A stretch of DNA of 15,301 nt. Origin: Larix sibirica. Its lineage: Eukaryota > Streptophyta > Pinopsida > Pinales > Pinaceae. How positions within the stretch are numbered: position 1 is the first letter of the stretch; the number at the start of each line of letters is the position of its first letter. The DNA lies in assembly GCA_004151065.3 (NCBI GenBank), contig NWUY0300078904.1, positions 1 through 15,301 of the forward strand. The letters run 5' to 3'. Below the pieces are notes generated by a model that saw nothing but the letters and a program-made list of their open reading frames with translations, searched no databases and was not told where the DNA came from. The translations under genes and the position numbers were made by a program. Shown one piece after another: positions 1 to 8,650 of the stretch.

Positions 1-818
1 ATACATTCAGGCTTTGCACTTTGATCATGTGATGCATCCTCCTCCATTCATGAATGTAATCGAAAATGTGTGGTGGAATCTTGTCTAAACGAAATTAAAA
101 TTTTAGTCCCCATCTCGTATCAAATTGGTAAATAGAAATGTGTTAAAAATTTCATAACCAGGGATGAAAAAACACTATAAGCTGAGATCACAAGATCAAT
201 ACACCATTTTGTAGCAATCGCAATCAAGATTCATTGGAAATTCTTAGTCTAGTATTTTCATCCATTAGTAAGTTAGAGGAACACCATAGATGGAATGTCA
301 TTATGTGATTAGCGGGACCTTCCCCAACTTTCCTTTGAATTTTGGGATGTCTAAAGGAAACTTGGTTGGGATGGTAGGCCCATTTGGATTATGATGCACC
401 GTGTCATTCGTTAGTTTTGTCAAATATAGAAATTTAAAGTTTCCATAAATGATAATTTATTCCGGGAAAATGAGTTCCAAGAATTATGGGTTTGACCCAT
501 TGTTGGATTTTACATCACGTTGTCACCAAATAAGTTTCCCCCTAATGGATTTCCACTACCAATAGCATAGGGTGGGTACATTTTAAATCCAACGTTTTGT
601 GAAAAAGAACTTCTCATTAAATCACATGTCCCCTAAAAACTATCACTTCCTGCTGGTATACCATTCGACGAAAAGTAACCACTACCTAAAGAGGGTGTGG
701 ACGTGGAAATGTGTCCACATTTGAATGAAAATGGGATAGAAGAACTTCCCATTGGCACATTCAGGTTGGGAAATATAGTGGGCACTAAAATTAAATGTTG
801 ACACTCCAAAATAAAAGG

Positions 819-874
819 GGCCACTACTTTGAGGAGAAAAAAATGAGGCCACTACTTTGAGGAGAAAAAAATGA
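819..874. repeat. perfect 28-bp tandem duplication inside gag
   Basis: Two identical 28-bp units, 819-846 and 847-874, each start GGCCACTACTTTGAGGAG and end in an A-run plus TGA. Because 28 is not a multiple of three, the extra copy shifts the reading frame of the minus-strand gag remnant: the open frame from 1054 ends in the duplicate and the continuing frame is offset. The lack of any mismatch suggests the duplication is younger than most of the point decay around it. Confidence 0.95.
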
Positions 875-1235
875 GGTATTGATTCCATTGATAAAAGTAA
901 CCATAGGGTAAGGCCCTATGGGTGTCCAAAGGACAAGAGGATTGGTGCCCCCTATGGATATACCAAAAATGGGAGGTTTATCACTTGTTATATAGATATT
1001 ATTTGAGGGAGTGGGAATTCCCTCAAGAACCATCTTATTGACAACTTTACCCATGATGCTCCACTAATTCAAAGGGTTGGTATACATACAACAAGATCTC
1101 TATGAGATAATTTGTGTGCATGCAAAAGAAGAGACTTTGAGGGTTGGTAGGAGGGGGATAAAGAATCATCGATTACAGCTCACAAATATCCTCGGTCATA
1201 GGAGGCCCTAAATCATCATAGGGAGGAGGGGTAGA

Positions 1236-1247
1236 CCCCCCCCCCCC
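1236..1247. repeat. C12 homopolymer (G12 on the gag strand)
   Basis: Twelve consecutive C residues sit between the gag start segment and the next readable segment. Read on the minus strand, the frame enters as SSRPILWGG and the plausible continuation (STPPPYDDLGPP) lies in a different frame, so the tract marks a likely slippage frameshift. The exact length is also the sort of thing sequencing can get wrong. Confidence 0.85.
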
Positions 1248-1416
1248 AAAGGATAGGTCTTGATGAATATTTAATATTAGTTTTCCCTTAAGGTTTTTTC
1301 TCTTCTCCTAACCAAATTTCCCCTTCAAGATTGTTTACAATAGGTTTATTTTCTTCTTTCAACACAGTAGGAGGTGCATGGGGATTAATTATTTTCCTAG
1401 AAGTAGATGTCTCCAT

Positions 1417-2216
1417 GCTTTAAAGGGAAATACCTTTTATCCTTTGAGAGTGACAAAGTGCTCAATCGACCACCTTTAACTGACCAACACCAACAAGCAC
1501 AACATAGGAAATCTACTCAAACAACACTCAACTAAAAATCTCCTAAGAGTTTTTTAATAGACAACGTACAAAATTCTCCCAAAGACTTGTTTTTTAGGGT
1601 TTTAAAACACCAAAATTTGAGTCAGTGAAGAGACAATAAAAGAAACCTTATGGAATTTATCCTAGGATGATGAGATCCCAAATCCAACCAATGAAGGAAT
1701 GAGAGACAGTTACGATAATCCTCTCACAACAATCACCCAATGTACAAAGTACCCTTGTGGAGATGTACACCCTCCAAGGGATCTGAAGTGGATGTTATGC
1801 ATCTACCTTAGGTACCACAAGTACTTTCCACTTGTAATGACTTAGGAAAGAGCCTAAAGAAATACAACTAAGGTTACGGGTTCATAGAGAAATAGTTGGG
1901 TGGAATAGTCATGGATTAGGTTTCTACATATGGCAAAACAATGTAGGACTACATCTTAGACCTAAAACACCAAGTAGAAATAGTGTCACCCCGAGGACTT
2001 GCCACTTCACCTGAATTTCCTGTACACACATCGCCCACTAAGCAAGCAAAGGGGAAATGTGCTCTTACTTGCCTAAATTAATCTAGTGCTTGATATGCAA
2101 GTAAGGTGAGATTTCCCAACAATTTTTTTCCATTACTATTGGGTTTTACACTATAGTTGTTTTGATTTTTGTTTGAATACTAGACTCAAAGAGTTTCCCC
2201 TCCAATCCTACACCAA
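1417..2216 (-). other. untranslated leader of the left gypsy element; no gene seen
   Basis: This interval lies between the presumed primer-binding site and the gag start and should hold the packaging and dimerisation signals of the element RNA. I see no extended reading frame on either strand and no recognisable domain. A leader of about 800 bases is long but not out of range for plant gypsy elements (family knowledge). The function is inferred from position only. Confidence 0.5.
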
Positions 2217-2229
2217 GGCTCTAATATTA
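2217..2229 (-). promoter_or_regulatory. degraded tRNA-Met-type primer-binding site
   Basis: Read on the minus strand the site is TAATATTAGAGCC. The common plant retrotransposon PBS, complementary to the 3' end of initiator tRNA-Met, is TGGTATCAGAGCC, so 10 of 13 bases agree and all three differences are transitions (G to A twice, C to T once). It lies five bases (2230-2234) from an LTR-like end reading ...CCAACA on the same strand. This position and spacing are what reverse-transcription priming requires. Confidence 0.68.
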
Positions 2230-2234
2230 GACTA

Positions 2235-3964
2235 TGTTGGTTTTCTAGAAACAAAGTTTTAATTCCTTTTAATTTATCATTTACAGAAGTGAAACTCCCT
2301 GGTGTTTTAAAGACTCTTAAAGTAATATAGATTTTATTAAGACATTAACAACTTTGAACAAGGAAATTGAATTTATATTTCAAGAAAAAAACATATTCTA
2401 TATAATTCAAAACAAGATGAAAAACAAAGAGATAAAAGTCTAATTACCTACAAAATGAACCTTTTTTTTATTTCAAAGTGATTTGACAAGCCAATAACAA
2501 CTAATTCTATAGAATGCAACTTTCAAACAACACTAAAAATGCACATAAAATCTAGAAATGAAAACTTGTTTCTTTTTTTTCAATGCAAATGCAAATAACA
2601 AAAGCTAAATGAATGCTAATTCTCTCAACAGATATCCATGAACCCTTTACAGTCCCAGAAAAGTCAAACAAATAACCCATAAATTTTCTCAAGTGAAAAA
2701 ATTCTTCATAGAGGGAGACCCCAACTTGTTGCTCAAGGGAAGCACATGTGTACCCACACCTTCCTCACAATAAAGAGTGGGGACCTGCACATGTTGAGAA
2801 AGCATCTCACAGGGATGTGTGATTGTTTCAAAGAGTGTGGAGGCAGGGTACATGACAAGGGGAAAAGCTCTTAAAAGGATAGAAAAATTCTAGATTCTAT
2901 GTTATGATAGGATGGGATGAGGAAAAATAATCAATCTAACTAATCACCACACTCTGTAAGGCTAAAAAATAGATAAATAAACCCTATAATGAATAATTCA
3001 ATGAGACATACCCAATATGGTCACCAATTCTATTGATGGAAATAGCTCCTAATGATTAGGGTTAGATCATTGACAGAGCAAGATTGAATATTAACTACTC
3101 CAATGCCAAAATTTAGTTAATTATTCAAAGATTAAGCAAGAAAAGATATTAAAAATAGCTTAGGTCAGTTGGCTAACCTACTTGTTATAGTTTTTTCTCT
3201 TCAAGAAATGAGCTCTTTTGCAATTCCAATCCGCTATAAACCTACACACAAACAAAAAAGAAACCTTCCTCAAAGATTTTCAAACCTCAATAAAGATAAT
3301 TAAAGTACTACAAAATCCTAAGTAACTAAAAATAACCACCTTTAAGCACAATAATTCCGCATCCTATCTATCAATTCATAAGCACATCAACCAAGATATA
3401 GTTTGGGGGTGAAGAAGAGAGATATTCATTTTATTAATAAAATATGAGCAACAAATTAGTTATACTTGAACCTTATTGAGGCACCTTCTTCACGACATTC
3501 CATATTCCTTTGGCCTAGACCACTCATGGAAAACTATTATGCTCTGAATCCTCCATCATGAAAAGATGGGATAATTTAGGGGAATTAGGGTCCCAACTCA
3601 AAATCAAAGCAGCAAATAACCAAAAACAAGGGTTTCTGAAGGGACAAAAGGCCCATATAAATCATAGGCAATCACTTCTCAATTCTCTAGCATAAGGGTG
3701 CTTGATAGTTGTGGTGCCCCTTCTCCAAAAAATGGCCTTCTTAAATATTATTGAGATAGTTAAGGCAGTTGGTACAGGTTTCTAACCATGTCCAAGTGTA
3801 CAGAACTTGATAACCAAAATCAAGAACATGAAATTAATGCACATTTATTTTCAATTTTTAGAACACCCCCACCTTTCCTTGAATCAAGGCGCAAGGACAC
3901 ATGAGTTTCCTAAGGGAAATGGATGCATGAGGACCAAACAAAATTTATTTTTTAAAGAGGATGC
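2235..3964 (-). repeat. interval beginning with the inner end of a gypsy 5' LTR; outer boundary not found
   Basis: The plus strand begins TGTTGG at 2235, which on the element strand is the ...CCAACA end of a 5' LTR directly before the PBS. I could not find a convincing opposite TG end or a target-site duplication, so how much of this interval is LTR and how much is other DNA is unknown. Six-frame reading shows no protease or RT homology, although the gag at 3965-5430 should be followed here by its own pol. The second element is therefore cut off, probably by this LTR. A 16-bp perfect palindrome, ATTTTATTAATAAAAT, is at 3428-3443. No host gene is visible. Confidence 0.4.
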
Positions 3965-5430
3965 TCAGTGATTCAGAAGGAAAATAGGACTAGTAACATA
4001 TACAGGTAGAGGATGACCTGATAATGTTATAAAAATGGGTATAATTCCTGAATACCGCATAGAGGGCACATAGGTAATTTGTTCAGAGTTGAGGGTTCTT
4101 CTCCTATTTAGGCAGGGTATCAAATTTTTGGTTTTGGTTGGTGGCATGCTTGTCTCCCTTAGCATTATTAGTTTGTTGTTTTGGTTTTTGATTTTGCTCA
4201 TTCATCTTATTCTACCCCTTATTCTTTTGGATTGTTATTATTGTTAAGAGTTGGTTGGATAGGAGAATTTTGTTGGGAATAAACTTGACCCTACCAAGGA
4301 TGAGTAGCTTGGACCATGTTGACTTGAGTTTTTTATATTTGAACCTGAGCCATTAAAGGACCTAGTGGGGGTGTGAGGAAAGGATAATAAGTGTTTTATT
4401 GAGGAGAAGCCCCACGTGATTGATAGATATCATTATACGAGCAATTTTTACCTAGATTCACATGGTAATGGGCATCATGGTTTATGTAAGAGGTATTAGT
4501 TCTATCTTGGGATGACGGTCGCAAAAGATCCAAAGGAAGGTTTGGATAGGTGTAAGGCATTGATGGATACCCTATGGGAATGATATAGGAGTTATTAGTT
4601 CTATAAGGATATTGCTAAGAACCTAGTTGTGGGTTCATTTGGTTAACCAACCCTATTGTTCCATCAGTAGCATGGGATTCCCTTAGTGTCAATAAGTCTT
4701 CAAAATAAGAGTGAGAAACATGAGGGAGGATAGTGTAGAGATATACTAACTGGACATGTATAAAATCATGTTGCTAGGATTTCAAAATGGTTACTTCCTC
4801 ACTAGCAGGTAAGGTCATGGCTATGTCTTTGTTTGTGGTAGGAAGTAAGGACTTCAAGAACCAATCCAATAGGAGGTGATCCTTAATTTATACCTTACAT
4901 AGACTATGTATTATACGCCACTTATGGATATGATCTGTAATGTGGTTAGCATAGTTTTGTCAAAATTTTGTAATAATTTCTATTCGTACATCATGGAAAG
5001 CAAGTAACTAAAAGAAATTAAAAAAAAAATATCGCAATGGATTCAAAGGTTCCATGCAAAATGGAAGTTTGATCTATATGTCACTTGGTTTCTATGCTTG
5101 TGAGGGTGCACTGAAACAACTTAAGTATAATGAAGTCAACCATGATACCATTATAGGAACACCAATTATGGAAAGACATGATGTGATTCAAAGTATTTTC
5201 TCTAGGTCACCCTTTGAATCTAAGAATAACATAGAGTAATTTAGTTGGCATTGGTGGAAAATTAACATCATGTTGGATAGGATCATTGATCAATTTGGTT
5301 AAGATCAAGAGGTTTAGATCAGCCATATATGGGATTTAGAGAGCCAAATTAAGACTATCCATTGGATTATGCAAACTACTCAGCAGAGTAGGATGTCGAG
5401 TACTGGTAGGGGATGGAATCAATGAGGATA
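3965..5430 (-). pseudogene. second gag pseudogene, same Ty3/gypsy family
   Basis: Minus-strand fragments line up with a plant Ty3/gypsy Gag. From the N-terminal side they are: a Ser-rich segment near 5430-5380, NFPPMPTKLLYVI (about 5260), NHIMSFHNWCSYN (5150-5188), a frameshift at the T10 tract (A10 on plus, 5020-5029), FHDVRIEIITKF, HITDHIHKWRIIHSLCKVQI, and then LLLDWFLKSLLP (about 4885-4850). The lysine/asparagine-rich tail runs to about 3965. I see no CCHC zinc knuckle. Stops and frame changes are frequent. The block at 5150-5188 has the same 13-codon length as 272-310 in the left element and matches it at 31 of 39 bases by my count, so the two belong to one family. The N-terminal limit is uncertain. 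No pol follows at lower coordinates, so the copy is truncated. Confidence 0.78.
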
Positions 5431-6438
5431 AACTCTATGAGGTAAAACTAGAGGAAGAGCTTAAATATGAACTTGAAGGTGAGTTAGACGAAGGGACTTT
5501 TTGTGGAGGACGATGAGGACCTCAATTGATCCTTGCTCGACTAGTGGGAGAAATAATATGACTAGATAAAAACAGGTGCAATCCCTTGATCCTAAATAAA
5601 CCTCTTAAATAAATCTGGGGTGCGATCTTGAATAACCTAACACCTCTCCAAACATGGATTTAAAGCTAACTAGGTGTGGCATAAAGTGTAAATATTTTTG
5701 TTAATCTTAGTGAACCACTTCAGTGAAAGAACAAATAGCATATATGGGTGAAATATGTGTATAACTAAAGTAAAATAGATAAAAGCAATAAACACTCCCT
5801 AGAAAGAAAATACCCAATATCCTAAAGAAGGTAATCTCTATCATAAAAATATAAAATGAGTAATTCTTGTAAGTGTTTCTCAACTAAGTGGTTATGAACA
5901 CCACCACATAAAATAAGAATAAGAATTGTAAATATACTTCCTAACACTCACAAGAAGTGGGAGATGAAGTCCACTTCAGGGAGTGAGTGAATTTATGAGA
6001 AACAATTATAATTGCAAGACACTAGGCGATGAAATCCCAGTGGAAAAAACAAATCTATTTCGGGTGCCCTCTCACTTTTGAGAGCCACCTAGGTAAGAGT
6101 CCTAATAAAATGTTCACTAGGACACCTTCTTCACAAACACATACACCACATTTCTTTTACCTCTAGTTGAATCCATGATCCAGGGGATATTTAGTACTGG
6201 AAGGGGAAAGTGTGCCAATCATACCTTCGGTCCTGGACATGTCACATACCACCCTGAAAGGATGCGCCTGTTGTTAAATTATCCACAAAACTATTCATTA
6301 CAAGGATTTTGGATCCCTATATGGAAAACAACTAATTCTCAAATGTGGAATAATTGTGGCAAGTTGTTTGGATTCTTATTCCCACAGACTTAACCTAACT
6401 ATAAATTCTTTTTTGTCCTCAAGGGAGGTTAATTTGGC
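5431..6438. other. no gene recognised; possible leader/LTR remnant
   Basis: By position this could contain the upstream leader and 5' LTR of the gag copy at 3965-5430, but I find no convincing primer-binding site or LTR ends. A plus-strand frame at 6175-6393 has no recognisable motif. A small perfect hairpin, CTCTCA-CTTT-TGAGAG, lies at 6069-6084. No other structure is supported. Confidence 0.4.
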
Positions 6439-6542
6439 TTAAGTTATGTTAACAAAGTAAGTCAGATATTTGGCAACATGAACTGAGCATATTTTTCCCT
6501 TGTTCAAAACACGACATGGAGCGATGCTGATCTCTTTATTGC
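6439..6542 (-). other. open tail after the integrase block, not matched to the integrase C-terminus
   Basis: The frame of the integrase fragment stays open for another 34 residues (SNKEISIAPCRVLNKG... to the stop at 6439), but the G-D-W-V-type block usual after this helix in plant gypsy integrases is not visible. Either the C-terminus has diverged or a junction with unrelated sequence lies near 6543. I do not recognise the tail. Confidence 0.35.
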
Positions 6543-6997
6543 TTTTCATTTTATTTTCATCCAAAACCAAATTTTCCTTAAATCTATTGAGAATGGTTTC
6601 TCTAGTGTTAAGTGTGCAATCCAATTCATGAACTTTGGATGTGTCTAGCATGTACAAAATGACTAAGGGAATTATTTGGCCATAGATAAATTCATGTGGA
6701 AACATTTTGGTATCACCATGATAGGTGGTACTGTACCACCATTCAACAAGTGGTAGCCATTGAGCCCATTAATCCTCTTAGTCCGATGAAAAATATTGCA
6801 AATAATTTTCTAGGCACTTTATTGACCACCTTTATTTGATTATTTTTTGGGGGATGATAAGATGTGCACATTTTCAAGTGTGTGCTCTATAGTTTAGGCA
6901 ACTCCTGCTAGAAATCGGTGGTGTAGGTGTCATCATGATCATTTAAAATGGAATTAGTGTTGATAGATTCCTGCAACAATAGGTTAGTAGCAATCCT
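6543..6997 (-). pseudogene. Ty3/gypsy integrase fragment (core domain)
   Basis: The integrase inserts element cDNA into nuclear DNA using a D-D-E triad. On the minus strand I read SILNDHDDTYTTDF-stop-QELPKL (about 6950-6885), equivalent to the family's S-D-R-D...F-W-Q-E-L block, so the second Asp is kept while the Trp is now a stop. MCTSYHPPKNNQIKVVNK follows, where the family has H-P-Q-T-D-G-Q-T-E: the catalytic Glu is Lys (AAG at 6830-6832). A frameshift near 6818-6820 leads to CLENYLQYFSSD, two stops, WAQWLPLVEWWYSTTYH, FPHEFIYG, and a helical segment ending LVLDENKMK (about 6543). The first Asp and the zinc-binding N-terminus are missing. Gag of the neighbouring copy lies downstream, not upstream, so this integrase belongs to a different insertion. 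Confidence 0.85.
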
Positions 6998-7771
6998 GAT
7001 CCAAGGGGTGTGACTTGGATCATAGACAAATATAATAATAAAATAAGACAACCATTAATTAATGTAAATATGCAATGATAACTATAAGTTAAATCATAAA
7101 ATGATGTTAGAATAAGAATATCGTTCATACACAATTGGATGCCTTACATTAACTTTACCAATGAATATGGCAAATCATACAAAATACACCCCTAAGAGTA
7201 GCTTGATGGAGTGAAGGTGGTCTCATGTGTTTCTCTATTGGCAGGGTTCTTTGATTCCTTGAATGTTCCTTGACTCATTTACTTGGTATATGGAGGCTAG
7301 ATGGGGGGGACATGAAGAAGTGGTCTTCAAGACTCTTGGAAAAACACTAGCATAACCCTGCCTTGGATTGGAATTATATGGTGTGACCCCTTATCATCTC
7401 TTTATAGTTTTTGATAGGAAACCCTAAAGAATCTCGTCTTTGACTTAGCTTTAATTTTATCAAAGAGTTAACTCCATTCACACTAATGATCGGAGGATTT
7501 GCTTTAGTTTTATCATAGAGTTGATTCCATGCATACTAATGGTCAGATGAGTTAAAGGGGATTTTGACACTCCATAAATTCTACTTTGGAGTTGCATGTG
7601 CACCCATTAGGCAGGAACCTACCCTAATTCTCATAGATAATCTATAAATTATACAAATTAGGGTTTCTTATGGGTAGTGTACTTAATGGAGCATTATATG
7701 CACTAGGATTGCACTAATTGAGGCATTATCTACATTGGCTAGTGCAAGAAGTGGGCCTATATTTGCACTGG
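6998..7771. other. no gene recognised; separates gypsy and copia remnants
   Basis: Neither strand gives a recognisable domain. Gypsy RNase H and RT, expected upstream of the integrase fragment, are absent, and so are copia RNase H and the 3' LTR expected downstream of the copia RT. Two elements have thus both lost sequence at this interval. It contains a 53-bp imperfect duplication (7448-7553) and an 8-bp inverted repeat, TGCACTAG at 7699-7706 and CTAGTGCA at 7739-7746. Confidence 0.5.
7448..7553. repeat. imperfect 53-bp tandem duplication
   Basis: Two adjacent units, 7448-7500 and 7501-7553, both begin GCTTTA and share the spacing of TTTTATCA, AGAGTT and ACTAATG. I count about 43 of 53 matching bases, mostly transitions, so the duplication is old compared with the exact repeats elsewhere in the window. 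No coding role is visible. Confidence 0.85.
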
Positions 7772-7888
7772 CCTCTTGAAATTCAAACTTGGTTGAGAGG
7801 ATCCCTCTTGATGGTCAACATTTTTTGAGAGGATCCCTCTTGATGGTCAAACTTTGTTGAGAGGATCCCTCTTGATGGTTCAAACTCA
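7772..7888. repeat. 32-bp tandem minisatellite with palindromic core at the copia break
   Basis: Three full 32-bp units start at 7793, 7825 and 7857, preceded by a partial, diverged unit at 7772-7792. Each full unit contains TTGAGAGGATCCCTCTTGATGG, whose core is an inverted repeat AGAGG-ATC-CCTCT around a GGATCC. The last unit overlaps the final recognisable copia RT codons (about 7878-7889), because GGTTCAAACT is both repeat sequence and RT sequence. The units differ by only a few bases. Confidence 0.93.
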
Positions 7889-8650
7889 AAATCAAGTTGA
7901 CAATGTTTCTAGTTATGACTAAGTAATCAACATATAATGCAAGAATAAAAGTATCACCATGAACATGTAATACATAAATATTGTGATTAGATTCACAATG
8001 TTTTAATCCAAGATTGATGAAAAAATGATCAATCTTCTCATACCAAGCACATGTAGCTTACTTAAAACCATACACAGATTTCTTTATACGACAAACAAGA
8101 CTGGAATCCTTCACAAAACTAGGAGGTTGTTCCATATATATTTCTTTAGACAAGTCTCCATGAAGAAATGCACTTTTCACATCCATTTGATGAAGTTCCC
8201 ATCTAAACCGAGCATTAGGAAAAAGAATCAATCGAATAGAGTTCATATTTTAAACAAGTGAAAAGGTTTCAATGTAGTCAATACCTTTTTGGTAAGAGAA
8301 TCCCTTGGATCGAAGATGAGCCTTATGGCATTCAACGGCTCCTTCTGAGATAAACTTGGTCTTATAAAACCATCAACACTTCACAGCAGTCTTCCCATGT
8401 GGTATGGGAACTAAATCCCAAGGTTGATGCTTCAGTAAAGAATTAATTTCAGCAGACATAACATTCTCACATTTAGGCAATCTTTGAGCATCAACATAGG
8501 TGTTAGGATCATGGGGTTTGAGAACATGAGCCATCAAAGAAACACTTCCATGTTATTTTTTACTATGAGTCTGACGACCAATAGTAACATCACCAACATC
8601 AAGTCCATCAACTTCAATAGTCTTAGCATCCCACCGAGGTAAACAAGTCA
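7879..8650 (-). pseudogene. copia reverse transcriptase, N-terminal and palm part, broken
   Basis: RT copies element RNA into cDNA. A linker reading LPRWDAKTIEVDG is followed by LKPHDPNTYVDAQRLPKC, HQPWDLVPIPHGKTAVKC, a stop (8373-8375) where the family has Arg, then HLRSKGFSYQKGIDYIETF. The block HQMDVKSAFLHGDLSKEIYM carries the first catalytic Asp (codon 8181-8183). SLVCRIKKSVYGFK precedes a stop (8058-8060) at the usual Gln. AWYEKIDHFFINLGLKHCES leads to ALYVDYLVITRN: the catalytic YVDD is YVDY (GAT 7926-7928, TAC 7923-7925). The match ends at NLILSLN near 7879. The remaining RT and all of RNase H are missing. The enzyme would be inactive even without the stops. Confidence 0.94.

Larger units (their letters stand above)
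1..1416 (-). pseudogene. gag pseudogene of a Ty3/gypsy element (partial)
   Basis: Gag forms the cytoplasmic virus-like particle that packages element RNA. I take the start at the ATG at 1416-1414, whose frame begins METSTSRKI and runs 42 codons to TAA at 1288-1290. The frame resumes beyond this stop and then breaks at a run of 12 C (1236-1247). A Gly/Ser/Pro-rich stretch follows (about 1054-480) and is interrupted by a 28-bp duplication. The conserved Gag core comes next: NHIMTFHLWCSSN at 272-310, FLTHFYLPI at about 149-123, a stop at 120-122 where the family usually has Arg, and FDYIHEWRRMHHMIKVQSL near positions 6-62. A further frameshift lies just before this last block. The Gag assignment rests on the core blocks shared with 3965-5430. 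The N-terminal half is placed only by context. The gene continues past the left edge. Confidence 0.75.
1..2234 (-). mobile_element. Ty3/gypsy LTR retrotransposon, 5' internal part, decayed, runs off left edge
   Basis: Read on the minus strand, this stretch has the order expected for the start of an LTR retrotransposon: an LTR end (TGTTGG at 2235-2240), a degraded tRNA-Met-type primer-binding site (2217-2229), a leader of about 800 bases, then gag from 1416 to the window edge. Protease, RT, RNase H and integrase would lie left of position 1. The gag core resembles plant Ty3/gypsy Gag (Retrotrans_gag type), and its relative is at 3965-5430. Frameshifts and stops show it is a dead copy. Target-site duplications cannot be seen because neither outer end is resolved. 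Confidence 0.72.

Noticed and set aside
682-888. Minus-strand 68-codon frame overlapping the gag remnant
   Set aside because: It is an alternative frame through the 28-bp duplication; the Gly/Ser-rich neighbouring frame is the more likely gag reading.
2399-2404. TATATA as the promoter TATA box of the left gypsy LTR
   Set aside because: The region is generally AT-rich and the LTR outer end is unknown, so the position cannot be judged.
3428-3443. Perfect 16-bp palindrome ATTTTATTAATAAAAT as a regulatory site
   Set aside because: It is made only of A and T in AT-rich DNA and has no supporting context.
5054-5239. Plus-strand 61-codon open frame
   Set aside because: It is antisense to the conserved gag block NHIMSFHNWC on the minus strand and has no motif of its own.
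6175-6393. Plus-strand 72-codon frame
   Set aside because: No domain, no homologous feel and no promoter context; likely chance.
6943-7134. Minus-strand 63-codon frame overlapping the start of the integrase fragment
   Set aside because: It is in a different frame from the integrase motifs and has no motif itself.
7772-7888. CRISPR-like array of palindromic repeats
   Set aside because: Units are directly adjacent with no unique spacers, and the context is a plant retrotransposon.
8025-8261. Plus-strand 78-codon open frame
   Set aside because: It is the antisense shadow of the copia RT block HQMDVKSAFLHG.
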